Positions 1-10,239 are shown, counted from the stretch's first letter. The stretch: DNA of 51,071 bases from Marinifilum caeruleilacunae (GCF_013141825.1 NZ_RZNH01000038.1:1-51071); one strand, 5' to 3'. Made by a program: numbers and translations. The notes: generated by a model not told the origin, from the sequence alone.

Positions 1-107
<107 letters not shown>

Positions 108-110
108 TTT

Positions 111-147
111 AAAGAGTCTTATTCCTTATGGAGTGAGACTCTTTTTT
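111..147 (+). terminator. Rho-independent terminator of the rRNA operon
   Basis: AAAGAGTCT pairs with AGACTCTTT, and the arms extend inward with wobble pairs to a TTAT loop. A run of seven T follows. It starts four bases after the 5S 3' end, so it should end the ribosomal RNA transcript. Confidence 0.85.
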
Positions 148-211
148 TATGCCCAAAAGTCAACAAACTTTCAGCTGTCAGCTCTCAGCCACCAGCTATC
201 CACAATAATTA

Positions 212-340
212 TGCTGTCCAAAGGTTCCTGAGCGGAGTCGGATGTTAACTTGAAATAATTGCATTGTCCAAAGGTTCCTGAGCGGAGTCGGATGTTAACT
301 TGAAATAATTGCATTGTCCAAAGGTTCCTGAGCGGAGTCG
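212..340. repeat. 50-bp tandem repeat, 2.6 copies
   Basis: The unit begins TGTCCAAAGGTTCCTGAGCG, continues GAGTCGGATG and ends in an AT-rich tail, TTAACTTGAAATAATTGCAT. Copies sit at 212-261 and 262-311 with a partial third at 312-340; they are almost identical (C for AT near the start of the first). The core GGTTCCTGAGCGGAGTCG resembles a short sequence dispersed in many Bacteroidota intergenic regions (recalled, not searched). The last copy stops five bases before the stop codon of the response regulator at 346. Confidence 0.9.
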
Positions 341-345
341 AAGGA

Positions 346-1053
346 CTATTGATATGGCGCATTTATTTGCAACAACCTAAATCCACTTCCATGGATATTT
401 TCAATGGATAAATCAGGATCTGATTTTAAGTACTTTCTGAGCTTGGTAACATATACATCCATACTTCGAGTTGTATAGAAATTATCATCGCCCCAAATGC
501 TTTTTAATGCGGTTTCTCTAGGTAGAATTTGATTGAGGTTTTCGGCCAATAGTTTTAACAGATCAGCTTCTTTAGGAGAAAGTTTTTGTTCTTCATTACC
601 GATACGTAGAATACGAAGATTTGCATCGAAGGTAAACTTGCCAATGGTGTATATGTTATTATTGTTACTTGATGAAATGTTATTATTCCTGGCAAGGATT
701 GCCTTTATTTTATAAATCAAAAGCTCGGAATCAAAAGGCTTGGTAATATAATCATCAGCACCTAAGCGATAACCTTGGATAATATCTTCTTTTAAAGTTT
801 TTGCAGTAAGAAATATTATAGGCATATCAGCATTAAGCCGCTTGATTTCTTTTGCCAATGTAAAACCATCCATTTCAGGCATCATAACATCCAATATACA
901 AATATCGAAATTATGTGCAATAAATGCACTTAAACCATCTTTACCATTAACACATAGCATTACTTCAAAATCTGAAATCTCAAGGTAATTTTTCATTACT
1001 GCACCAAAATTGGTTTCATCTTCTACGAGCAATATTTTAATCGGATCTGCCAT
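346..1053 (-). CDS. OmpR-family response regulator (RprY-like)
   Basis: A 235-residue DNA-binding response regulator. The N-terminal receiver shows the acidic pair in LLVEDE, phospho-acceptor Asp55 in ICILDVMMPEMDG, the Thr of FLTAK and Lys105 in DDYITKPF. A linker rich in Asn and Ser follows, then a winged-helix OmpR/PhoB-type domain ending near residue 230. Its ATG overlaps the stop of the upstream kinase by one base, so the two are co-translated partners. The receiver resembles Bacteroides RprY and the second regulator at 24262. The target genes cannot be read from the sequence. No terminator is seen after it; the 50-bp repeat array begins within six bases of the stop. Confidence 0.9.
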   Translation of the reverse strand: MADPIKILLVEDETNFGAVMKNYLEISDFEVMLCVNGKDGLSAFIAHNFDICILDVMMPEMDGFTLAKEIKRLNADMPIIFLTAKTLKEDIIQGYRLGADDYITKPFDSELLIYKIKAILARNNNISSSNNNNIYTIGKFTFDANLRILRIGNEEQKLSPKEADLLKLLAENLNQILPRETALKSIWGDDNFYTTRSMDVYVTKLRKYLKSDPDLSIENIHGSGFRLLQINAPYQ

Positions 1054-2639
1054 TATATTTTACTTAAAGGTAAAGATATTTGAATGCTTGTTCCCACGCC
1101 TGGTTTACTCGACACATCAATTGATCCATTGTGTCTATCGATAACCAATTTGACGTAGCTCAATCCTAAGCCAAAACCTTTTACGCTATGAATATTCCCG
1201 GTTTCGGCACGATAGAATTTCTTAAAAATACGTTTAATCGTTTTTGAATTCATTCCAATCCCTGAATCCTGCACTGTAAGTACAATTAATTGTTCTTTAT
1301 TTTCTGTTGAAATTGAAATTTCAGGCTTATCCTTGGAGTATTTAATGGCGTTATCGAACAAATTGAAAAGAACATTTAAAAAATGGACTTCATCTACATT
1401 GGTTACATCATTTACGGCCATTAAGTTTGTTGATATTAGACCTTCTTTCTCGTCGATTTGAAGTTGGATGTGCTCTGCTGCTTTCTGAATAATTTCATTT
1501 AAATGCGCCGATTGTAAATTTAATTTGAGCTCATGCTTGCCAAAAAGTGAAAGTTGCAGAATGTTCTCAACCTGCTTGTTCATTCTAAAATTTTCATCTT
1601 TAATAATGCCTGTGAAATATCGAATACGATCAGGGTCTCCAATCACCTTTGGATTGTTAATGGAATCGGATGCCAATCCAATTGTTGCAATTGGAGTTTT
1701 AAACTCATGGGTAATATTATTAATGAAATCTGATTTGATGTCACTAATTCGTTTCTGTTTTAAAATTAAGAGTACCGCATTAAAAAATGCAACGATAATA
1801 AATAAGGTAAATATCCCTGATAAAATCAGCAGAGGTAAAATGGATTTGTAAATCAGGTTAAACCGATTAACAAAACCTAAAGATAAAATGTGATGGGTAA
1901 CAAAAATATCATTAGGGAAGAGCTGCATCTGAAAATCTGATTTTTTTAAATCTTCGGTATAGCTGCTGTCGGAAGAATGAACAAGCTGTAATGAATCGCC
2001 TGAAAAAATTGCAAAATTAAAGTCGGAGTCTATGTTGTAATTTTTCAATTCAGTATGAATCAAATCCGGAAGTTTATCCATTTTAATTCTGTCCTTTATG
2101 GATACATCTTTAGTTTTGTATTCAAAGATCACTTTGTCAAACAAATTTTCTATTTGTTTCTCCTTTCGTATGGCCCTGATGATGGTGTCTTGTGTTTCAA
2201 CATGAATATCAATATTAATTGAGGAATCTTTTTCGTGCTTTGGATGCCAGAAATTGAATGCCTTTCCATTGGTGTTCATGATGATTACCTGGGAATCGGT
2301 ATCGACTCTATTGATAGATTTACCCGTAATGGTTTGTTGTGTTTTAATTTTTACAATATCATGACCTTTTCCTCTTTCGATGAAGTGTTTGAACTCACGA
2401 ATTTCGCTATTTTCTGATTTTTCGAAAACTTCATCGTGTAAGCCTGCAGAAAGCAGTAGAACATTCTCTTTGTTTTCGAGATTGAATACAATTTTATGAA
2501 GAGCCTTATTGATATTGGAGGCAAAAGTTTTTTCCTCTATGGAAATGGCATTACGGATCCAAAGAATTTGAACCGCAATAATTCCAAGTAGGGAAATGCT
2601 CATTAAGATGATTAATCCTGTAATTAGTCTTTTACTCAT
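1053..2639 (-). CDS. Membrane sensor histidine kinase (RprX-like)
   Basis: A 528-residue sensor kinase. A transmembrane helix lies at about 7-28 and a second at about 268-293; the 240 residues between them form a periplasmic sensor with no family I recognise. The dimerisation/phospho-acceptor box is INNITHEFKTPIATIG (His311), followed by N box NLFDNAIKYS and G boxes DSGIGM and GFGLGLSY, so the ATPase domain looks complete. It lies directly upstream of its response regulator with a one-base stop/start overlap. It shares its plan, and the N-terminal helix followed by a conserved KAL element, with the kinase at 24954, so the two pairs are probably paralogous. The stimulus is unknown. Confidence 0.92.
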   Translation of the reverse strand: MSKRLITGLIILMSISLLGIIAVQILWIRNAISIEEKTFASNINKALHKIVFNLENKENVLLLSAGLHDEVFEKSENSEIREFKHFIERGKGHDIVKIKTQQTITGKSINRVDTDSQVIIMNTNGKAFNFWHPKHEKDSSINIDIHVETQDTIIRAIRKEKQIENLFDKVIFEYKTKDVSIKDRIKMDKLPDLIHTELKNYNIDSDFNFAIFSGDSLQLVHSSDSSYTEDLKKSDFQMQLFPNDIFVTHHILSLGFVNRFNLIYKSILPLLILSGIFTLFIIVAFFNAVLLILKQKRISDIKSDFINNITHEFKTPIATIGLASDSINNPKVIGDPDRIRYFTGIIKDENFRMNKQVENILQLSLFGKHELKLNLQSAHLNEIIQKAAEHIQLQIDEKEGLISTNLMAVNDVTNVDEVHFLNVLFNLFDNAIKYSKDKPEISISTENKEQLIVLTVQDSGIGMNSKTIKRIFKKFYRAETGNIHSVKGFGLGLSYVKLVIDRHNGSIDVSSKPGVGTSIQISLPLSKI

Positions 2640-2742
2640 AAAACTTGCAATTGTATTTGAAGATACATTACAAATTTACAATCTGCAAAGGATGAAGGTG
2701 GTTAAGGTCTCCCTAATAATCCTTAAAAAAAAGTTAAAGCAT

Positions 2743-2766
2743 AAAAAAGGGACTATAATAGTCCCA
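2743..2766 (-). terminator. Terminator overlapping the kdsB stop codon
   Basis: GGGACTAT and ATAGTCCC form a perfect eight-pair stem around one base, and on the minus strand six T follow. The stem includes the TAG stop codon of kdsB, so transcription ends almost at the end of the gene. Confidence 0.85.
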
Positions 2767-3502
2767 TTTCCTTAACTCGTTCCAAGTCTTCTGGTGTATC
2801 TATCCCAATCGATTCATGCTTGGTGACTTCTGTCTGAATCCAATATCCATTTTCGAGCCAACGTAGTTGTTCCAGCGATTCGGATAGCTCAAGACTACTT
2901 TGATCGATTTGGGTAATTTGTTTCAATACATCATTTTTGTAGGCATACATTCCAATATGTTTGTAGAATGTTCCTTTATCAAGCCAATTTTCTTTTTCTA
3001 CTCCTCTTAAGTATGGAATAGGAGAACGGCTAAAGTATAGTGCTTTTTGACTTTTGCTAATGACTGCTTTTACTTTATTGGGATCAAAAATTTCTTCCTG
3101 ATTACTGATTTGTTTCACAAGAGTTGCGATTTGAGTTTGTTCCGACTCGAAGCATTTTTTTACCAATTCGATTTGTTCAGGCTGAATAAATGGTTCATCG
3201 CCTTGTATGTTAATCACAACATCATATTGTGTTCCTTTCGATTCTGATATTTTCGAAAGGGCTTCCGCAATTCGGTCCGTACCGCTTTGATGGTCAGGAG
3301 AAGTCATAATCACATTTCCTCCAAAATTTTCTACGGCCTTTTGAATTCTATCGTCATCGGTTGCTACCCAAACTTCATCAATGGCTAATAAAGTTTGTTC
3401 ATAAACACGCTGAATCATTGTTTTACCATGAATATCGGCTAATGGTTTTCCAGGAAACCTGGTTGAAGCATATCGGGCTGGAATAATTCCTATGAATTTC
3501 AT
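2753..3502 (-). CDS. kdsB: 3-deoxy-manno-octulosonate cytidylyltransferase
   Basis: A 249-residue enzyme that activates KDO with CTP to CMP-KDO, the sugar donor for the inner core of lipopolysaccharide; it acts in the cytoplasm. The start MKFIGIIPARYASTRFPGKP holds the family's nucleotide-binding signature, and VINIQGDEPFI and the GTDRIAEA segment are also typical. Length matches the family. It follows the PAS kinase at 3522 by 19 bases on the same strand and may be its co-transcribed partner. A terminator overlaps the stop codon. Confidence 0.96.
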   Translation of the reverse strand: MKFIGIIPARYASTRFPGKPLADIHGKTMIQRVYEQTLLAIDEVWVATDDDRIQKAVENFGGNVIMTSPDHQSGTDRIAEALSKISESKGTQYDVVINIQGDEPFIQPEQIELVKKCFESEQTQIATLVKQISNQEEIFDPNKVKAVISKSQKALYFSRSPIPYLRGVEKENWLDKGTFYKHIGMYAYKNDVLKQITQIDQSSLELSESLEQLRWLENGYWIQTEVTKHESIGIDTPEDLERVKEMGLL

Positions 3503-3521
3503 TTACTGTTGATCTTATAAT

Positions 3522-4688
3522 TTACATTGGCAAAGTAAATAAAAATTCAGAACCTTCGTTCAATTTACTTTTGGCAATGATCTCTCCACCATGACCATTC
3601 ACAATTTTTTTAGCGATTGCCAGGCCAAGACCAGTACTGCTTTCATTGGCTGTTGTTTTTGCACTGGTGGTTCCAAATTCGGTAAAAAGTTTCGACAATT
3701 CCGATTCGGGAATCCCAACACCCTGGTCTTTTATGCTAATTTCGACCTGCGATTGATCTTGGGATAGACTAACCACGATCTTAGTATCTTCATTGGAGTA
3801 TTTTATAGCATTGCTTAGTAAGTTGTGCAATACCTGCTCTATTTTATTCTTATCGAGCTGTATTTCGATATCCTGAATATTGTAGCAGCTGACGATATTA
3901 ATGTTCTTTTTACGTGCAAAAACCTTGTTAATTTTTACCACATCATTCACGATAGATTCAATATTTTCCTCGTTTTTTGTAAGTTGGAGTTTACCTCTTT
4001 CAATATTTGAAATGTCAAGAAGTTCATTCAAAAGTTGAAGGGAGAATTGACTACTGTCTTTTATTAAACCTAAAAACTCTTCTCTTTCTTCTTCAGGAAA
4101 TTCACCGCCAGATTCTAACAGAATTTCAGAAAATGAATTGATGGCGCCAATGGGATTTCTTAAATCGTGAGCTGCAATACCCAGAAATTTTGATTTTTGT
4201 TCATTTAATGTTTGAAGTGCCTCGTTCTGCTGTATCAGCTTTTTTTTCTGATTCTCTAACTCGGTATGGTCATCAACAATAATTAAAGTATACTTTTTCC
4301 CGTCGAATTGTATGTACTTGGTGGAGTAAAGAAAATGCTTGGAATCCTTTGACTGTGATGTGTAAAAATCTCGACTTAATTTGTTTCTGTATGTTGGAAC
4401 CTTTTCCGACATTGTTTTGAGGATGTCTTTTCTTAATTTACATTTCGAGCAAAAACTTGTTGTTCCACAATCTTTCTCTTCCTCTACCGCAAAAACACAT
4501 CCTAAAGCATTTCCGCAAAGCTCTCCCATTACCTGATCCTCTCTTTTTTGGAAGAGAATGGAGAAGGAATCATTTACGTTTTCAATTTTTGCCGATTGAT
4601 CTACAATAAAAAGTGCGGAGGTAATATTATCAAACAGAATGTTTAAAAATTCATTTGATTCTTTAAGGTTGTCGAGTTGTAAAGCCAT
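3522..4688 (-). CDS. Soluble PAS-domain histidine kinase with cysteine cluster
   Basis: A 388-residue kinase with no membrane segment. A PAS-like domain (about 8-135) contains five clustered cysteines at residues 58, 64, 74, 80 and 83, with the pattern GC-x9-CG-x4-CxxC followed by LR. The H box is AAHDLRNPIGAINSFSEI (His174), then N box HNLLSNAIKYS and G boxes DQGVGI and GLGLAIAKKI. A very similar cysteine pattern occurs in PAS kinases of other phyla and may bind a metal, Fe-S centre or sense redox (inference). There is no adjacent response regulator, so it is an orphan; kdsB lies 19 bases downstream. A Lys/Gln-rich coiled segment precedes the H box. Confidence 0.9.
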   Translation of the reverse strand: MALQLDNLKESNEFLNILFDNITSALFIVDQSAKIENVNDSFSILFQKREDQVMGELCGNALGCVFAVEEEKDCGTTSFCSKCKLRKDILKTMSEKVPTYRNKLSRDFYTSQSKDSKHFLYSTKYIQFDGKKYTLIIVDDHTELENQKKKLIQQNEALQTLNEQKSKFLGIAAHDLRNPIGAINSFSEILLESGGEFPEEEREEFLGLIKDSSQFSLQLLNELLDISNIERGKLQLTKNEENIESIVNDVVKINKVFARKKNINIVSCYNIQDIEIQLDKNKIEQVLHNLLSNAIKYSNEDTKIVVSLSQDQSQVEISIKDQGVGIPESELSKLFTEFGTTSAKTTANESSTGLGLAIAKKIVNGHGGEIIAKSKLNEGSEFLFTLPM

Positions 4689-4810
4689 AGCAGTCGTTTT
4701 TAAGTCGGAACTATGTATTTCTTACGCTAACAGATCGAAAAGGATACTAAAATTAACATTCTTTATACATATTCAGAATGATTGTAGATTCGATTCAAAC
4801 TAAAAAATTG

Positions 4811-4818
4811 TAATTTTG
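4811..4818 (+). promoter_or_regulatory. Possible -7 box for the sigma-54 activator operon
   Basis: TAATTTTG fits the Bacteroidota TAnnTTTG -7 element and lies 56 bases before the ATG at 4875. No clear TTTG sits 18-20 bases upstream, so this is half a promoter at best. Confidence 0.35.
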
Positions 4819-4874
4819 TCAGGTAGTATGAAAAAATTTCATGCTCTGTATGTAATTTCGAAACTTTAGATTGA

Positions 4875-6116
4875 ATGGAAGTTCAGAAAATAAAACAACG
4901 ATTTGGAATTATTGGAAACTCTTATGCCTTGAATCGTGCAATTGATATTGCCACTCAGGTTGCTCCTACCGATTTATCTGTTTTGATAACAGGTGAAAGT
5001 GGTACGGGTAAGGAAGTTTTTCCTCAAATCATACATCAGTTTAGCTCAAGAAAACACGCACCTTACATTGCTGTAAACTGTGGAGCCATTCCTGAAGGAA
5101 CCATAGATTCTGAATTGTTTGGACACGAGAAAGGTGCTTTTACAGGCGCTTTATCCGACCGTAAAGGATACTTTGAAGTTGCCGATAAAGGAACCATCTT
5201 TTTGGATGAAATTGGCGAACTTCCCTTATCCACGCAAGTGAGATTGTTGCGTGTGTTGGAGACAGGAGAGTTTATTAAAGTTGGTTCGTCGAAGGTGTTG
5301 AAAACCAATGTGAGAGTTGTTGCGGCAACCAATGTGAACATTCCAAAATCGGTAAAAGATGGTAAGTTTCGCGAAGACTTGTACTATCGACTAAATACAG
5401 TACCGATTAGCATGCCTCCTTTGCGTGAGCGACAGGAGGATATCCATTTGCTGTTCAGAAAATTTGCCCAGGATTTTGCTGAGAAATACCGCATGCCACC
5501 ACTTCGATTGGATGATGGTGCACAGCAATTGTTAAAATCGTACCGCTGGCCAGGAAATATCCGTCAGTTAAAGAATATTACGGAGCAAATTTCCATTATA
5601 GAAAAGGAAAGACAGATTAATGCCGAGAATTTGCAGACTTACCTTCCAATGAGTGATGAGCACTTGTTGCCGGCAATTTATACCGAAAACAAAAAGCAGG
5701 AGCAAAGCTTCTCATCGGAACGGGAAATTCTGTACCAGGTTTTGTTCGATATGAAAAAAGACATGTCGGATTTAAAGAAACTGGTATTTGATTTAATGCA
5801 AAAGGGAGGTGATTCCGCTGACTTGCAAAAAGACAATGCCATGCTGATTCGTAAGCTTTACGAAGATCAGGAAATGGATATTGTTCAACATCAGCCAGTA
5901 CAACAACCAACCGTTAATATTTCAACGCCCGATGATTCGGTGATTCAGGATACAGAGGTTTTTGTTGAAGAATCATTATCGCTTGAAGAAAAAGAGATTG
6001 AGTTAATTAAAAAAGCTTTGGATAAACACAATGGAAAGCGTAAATATGCAGCTCAGGATCTGGGAATATCAGAAAGAACATTATATCGTAAAATCAAGGA
6101 ATACGATATTGGCTAA
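4875..6116 (+). CDS. Sigma-54-dependent transcriptional activator without receiver
   Basis: A 413-residue bacterial enhancer-binding protein. The AAA+ domain begins almost at the N terminus, with Walker A GESGTGKE at 40-47, the sigma-54-contacting GAFTGA loop at 87-92, Walker B TIFLDEIGEL and SYRWPGNIRQLKN in sensor II. A linker of about 100 residues follows, then a Fis-type helix-turn-helix (AQDLGISERTLYRKIKEY) at the C terminus. There is no response-regulator or GAF domain, so activity must be set by another protein, a ligand on the linker, or simply by abundance. It is 35 bases upstream of the LptE-like gene and probably heads that operon, which suggests a link to envelope biogenesis. It is not fused or broken. 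Confidence 0.93.
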   Translation: MEVQKIKQRFGIIGNSYALNRAIDIATQVAPTDLSVLITGESGTGKEVFPQIIHQFSSRKHAPYIAVNCGAIPEGTIDSELFGHEKGAFTGALSDRKGYFEVADKGTIFLDEIGELPLSTQVRLLRVLETGEFIKVGSSKVLKTNVRVVAATNVNIPKSVKDGKFREDLYYRLNTVPISMPPLRERQEDIHLLFRKFAQDFAEKYRMPPLRLDDGAQQLLKSYRWPGNIRQLKNITEQISIIEKERQINAENLQTYLPMSDEHLLPAIYTENKKQEQSFSSEREILYQVLFDMKKDMSDLKKLVFDLMQKGGDSADLQKDNAMLIRKLYEDQEMDIVQHQPVQQPTVNISTPDDSVIQDTEVFVEESLSLEEKEIELIKKALDKHNGKRKYAAQDLGISERTLYRKIKEYDIG

Positions 6117-6151
6117 TTATTATAAATTATTGCTATTTTTATTTTTCATAT

Positions 6152-6664
6152 ATGAAGTTTATTAAAGTACTTTTTTTGAGCCTTTGTATTGCAGCTGCAG
6201 CTGTGGCTTGTAAGGTTTCTTATTCGTTTACTGGTGGAACATTATCAGAACATGTTAAAACATTTTCGGTGCAGTATTTTCCAAATCGTGCACCATTGGT
6301 AAATCCGAATTTAAGTAATCGATTTACAGAAGACTTGAAGGAGAAATTCAGAAGTCAGACAACACTGGACGAGATTGTTGATGGAGAAGGGCACCTGAAT
6401 TTTGATGGTGAGATTACAGGTTACAGAACGCAGGCATTGGATATTAAAGCTGGTGAAATTGCAGCGACTAACCGTTTAACGGTTACCATTAAAGTTCGAT
6501 TTACGAACGAAATAGAAAGCGAAAACGACTTTGACAAGAGTTTTTCAGCCTTTGCTGATTACGATAGTGCACAGCAGTTAACCGATGTAGAGGAAGGCCT
6601 TTTAGACGATATCTTAGAGCAAATTATTGATGATATTTACAACGAAGCAGTTGTAAACTGGTAA
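6152..6664 (+). CDS. LptE-like LPS-assembly lipoprotein
   Basis: A 170-residue lipoprotein precursor. The signal peptide MKFIKVLFLSLCIAAAAVAC ends in a lipobox, so Cys20 should be lipidated. The remainder, beginning KVSYSFTGGTLSEHVKTFSV, matches the Bacteroidota form of the LptE plug protein, which sits inside LptD and helps place lipopolysaccharide in the outer leaflet. The residue patterns around PNRAPLVNPNLSNRFTEDLK and ITGYRTQALD are typical. It lies between the sigma-54 activator and a TPR-like protein, five bases before the next ATG, so it is in an operon. Assignment is from family resemblance; lptD is not in the window. Confidence 0.85.
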   Translation: MKFIKVLFLSLCIAAAAVACKVSYSFTGGTLSEHVKTFSVQYFPNRAPLVNPNLSNRFTEDLKEKFRSQTTLDEIVDGEGHLNFDGEITGYRTQALDIKAGEIAATNRLTVTIKVRFTNEIESENDFDKSFSAFADYDSAQQLTDVEEGLLDDILEQIIDDIYNEAVVNW

Positions 6665-6669
6665 ACATT

Positions 6670-7680
6670 ATGGAACATAGCAGAATACAAGATTGGGTTA
6701 AAGATTCAAAAACAATGGATAAATACAGCCACAGGGAACTCAAATACCTGGTGGAGAAATATCCATTTTTTGAAGTGGCTCACTTGCTACTGCTAAAGAA
6801 CCTGAACGATAGCCAAAGCATTCGTTTTAAGGAGGAGTTAAGAAATTCATCCCTTCATATTTCGAACAGACGACAGCTGTATTTGCTTTTAAATGATCGA
6901 TTAAAGCTCGTTCCTTTCCAGGAAGCAGAAGTGGAAGAAACGGTAGTAGAAGTGGAGGAATTGCCTGTTGTTGCAAAAGAAATCCTTTCTGAGCCTGAGG
7001 TTTTGGAAGCTAAGACCGAAGAAGCTGAAAGCGATGAATTATTTGAACTTTCGGACGATGTAAGTATTGTTGAGAGCACAGAGCCTGTGATTTCTAATGA
7101 AGAACAATCGGAAAAGGATGCTGAAATCCTGGAGCTGAGCGATGCACTTGCACCACCTGTGGAATCGGAATCAATTCCTGAAGAAAAGAAAGAAGAGGAA
7201 AAGTCAGATTCAGACCTATTGGTTGCTGCAACCGAAGTGTATCATATTGGTTATGGAGGTAATTTGTATACTCTGAAAGAAAGCGAAGAGGAAGAAGAAG
7301 AAAATTCGAAGCAGGAGAATCATAGCTTTACCGATTGGATGGAAGTCGTGAAGAAAGGGGATGAAAATGAAGAATCGGAGCCGAATAAAGAGGTAAAATC
7401 CAAGAAGAGTAATCTTGATCTTATTGATAATTTTATTCAAAATGAACCTTCAATAAAGCGAAATATTAAAGTAGCTGATAAACAAGAGGATATTTCAGCC
7501 GAAAGTGTACGTGAAAATGACGGTTTTATGAGTGAAACTTTAGCGGCTATTTACGTGAAACAGAGGCTGTTTGATAAAGCAATAGCTGTTTATCGTAAAT
7601 TAGAGTTGAAAAATCCCGAAAAAAACGTTTACTTTGCGAGTCAGATTGAGAAAATAGAAAAATTAAAAAATAGTAAATAA
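6670..7680 (+). CDS. Acidic protein with C-terminal TPR-like repeat
   Basis: A 336-residue protein, not assigned a function. The N-terminal 80 residues are helical and begin MEHSRIQDWVKDSKTMDKYS. The middle (about 80-250) is very rich in Glu, Val and Ser and likely disordered. The end (SETLAAIYVKQRLFDKAIAV to KNPEKNVYF) looks like one or two tetratricopeptide repeats, a protein-binding fold. No signal peptide is visible, so it should be cytoplasmic. It sits five bases after the LptE-like gene and six bases before secG, so it belongs to an envelope/secretion operon. The same neighbourhood is familiar in other Bacteroidota, which supports a conserved role. Confidence 0.75.
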   Translation: MEHSRIQDWVKDSKTMDKYSHRELKYLVEKYPFFEVAHLLLLKNLNDSQSIRFKEELRNSSLHISNRRQLYLLLNDRLKLVPFQEAEVEETVVEVEELPVVAKEILSEPEVLEAKTEEAESDELFELSDDVSIVESTEPVISNEEQSEKDAEILELSDALAPPVESESIPEEKKEEEKSDSDLLVAATEVYHIGYGGNLYTLKESEEEEEENSKQENHSFTDWMEVVKKGDENEESEPNKEVKSKKSNLDLIDNFIQNEPSIKRNIKVADKQEDISAESVRENDGFMSETLAAIYVKQRLFDKAIAVYRKLELKNPEKNVYFASQIEKIEKLKNSK

Positions 7681-7686
7681 ATAAGT

Positions 7687-8028
7687 ATGTATACCTTTGT
7701 TTCAGTATTGATTTTGATTGTTTGTGTACTTCTAATCTTAATTGTATTAGTACAAAACTCAAAAGGAGGTGGATTGGCATCTAACTTTTCATCTTCAAAC
7801 CAAATTATGGGAGTTAAGAAAACTACCGATTTTCTTGAAAAAGCAACATGGACTCTTGCGGGAGGTTTATTGTTCCTTTGTTTAGTAGCAGCAATAACAA
7901 TTCCTCGCGAAGAAATTCGTGAAGACAGATCTCAAATTGAACAACAATTGAACGAGACTGAAACAGCTCCTGAAATGCCAGCTTTCCCAACGGATGCTGC
8001 AGCAACAGAACAGGATACAGCTCAATAA
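7687..8028 (+). CDS. secG: Preprotein translocase subunit SecG
   Basis: A 113-residue inner-membrane protein with two hydrophobic helices (about 4-24 and 54-75) and the conserved cytoplasmic hallmark VQNSKGGGLAS between them. SecG joins SecY and SecE in the protein-export channel and eases SecA-driven translocation. The C-terminal tail after residue 80 is a charged extension rich in Glu, Thr and Ala, as in other Bacteroidota. It is the last gene of the 4875-8028 operon; a terminator follows. Confidence 0.93.
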   Translation: MYTFVSVLILIVCVLLILIVLVQNSKGGGLASNFSSSNQIMGVKKTTDFLEKATWTLAGGLLFLCLVAAITIPREEIREDRSQIEQQLNETETAPEMPAFPTDAAATEQDTAQ

Positions 8029-8054
8029 TAGAAAGAGAGATTCTTACAATATAA

Positions 8055-8092
8055 AAATGTCAGTATGTCATATCATGCTGACATTTTTTTTG
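8055..8092 (+). terminator. Terminator after secG
   Basis: ATGTCAG-T-ATG pairs with CAT-G-CTGACAT, giving ten pairs around one mismatch, followed by eight T. It separates the secG operon from groESL. Confidence 0.85.
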
Positions 8093-8190
8093 TGCTTATA
8101 TTTTCCTGTAATTCAGTATATTTATTCTTCTGAATTGTAAATCGTCAAATTCTCTCGAATCAATTCGGAAATATTGACAATGAATTGGAT

Positions 8191-8206
8191 TTGGCACAGA
8201 TTGTGA
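8191..8206 (+). promoter_or_regulatory. Possible sigma-54-type -24/-12 site upstream of groES
   Basis: TTGGCACAGATTGTGA keeps the invariant GG of the -24 box with its full TTGGCAC surround, and the first G of the -12 GC pair at the right spacing; the C is A. It lies 52 bases before the groES ATG. No CIRCE element (TTAGCACTC dyad) is visible. Because the -12 box is imperfect, it may be chance. Confidence 0.3.
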
Positions 8207-8257
8207 AAGAAAAGAATCCGTAAAATTCGATAATAATAATCTTAAATATTTTGAAAA

Positions 8258-8536
8258 ATGGCAGAATTAAAAGGTAAAATCCTTGCAGGAAAGATTTTGG
8301 TTGAGCCTTTGGCAGCAGAAGAAACTACTGTTAGCGGTATTATCATTCCAGATTCAGCAAAAGAAAAGCCTCTAAGAGGTAAAGTTGTTTTAACTGGATC
8401 TGATAAAACAGATGAACCAATGGAAATTAAAGCTGGTGACACAGTGTTCTACGGAAAATATTCAGGAACTGAATTGAATATTGAAGGTGAAGACTACTTG
8501 TTAATGTCGCAATCTGATGTTTTATATTTCGTGTAA
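8258..8536 (+). CDS. groES: Co-chaperonin GroES
   Basis: A 92-residue protein that forms the heptameric lid of GroEL. The start [20 protein letters not shown], the mobile-loop segment [20 protein letters not shown] and the end [13 protein letters not shown] are all typical. Length matches the family. groEL follows after 68 bases with no terminator between, so the pair should be one transcript. Its own transcription unit is isolated from secG by the terminator at 8055. Confidence 0.97.
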   Translation: MAELKGKILAGKILVEPLAAEETTVSGIIIPDSAKEKPLRGKVVLTGSDKTDEPMEIKAGDTVFYGKYSGTELNIEGEDYLLMSQSDVLYFV

Positions 8537-8574
8537 TCTTAGAAACTGATTGAAATTCATTCATCAGTTTTTGA

Positions 8575-10239
<1,665 letters not shown>

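Noticed and set aside
212-340. A CRISPR array
   Set aside because: The 50-base units are tandem copies without unique spacers and no cas gene is nearby.
171-362. Minus-strand 63-residue ORF across the 50-bp array
   Set aside because: It is a translation of the tandem repeat itself and has no start context or homology I recognise.
8101-8257. A CIRCE heat-shock element before groES
   Set aside because: The TTAGCACTC-N9-GAGTGCTAA dyad is not found; only a sigma-54-like site is suggested.
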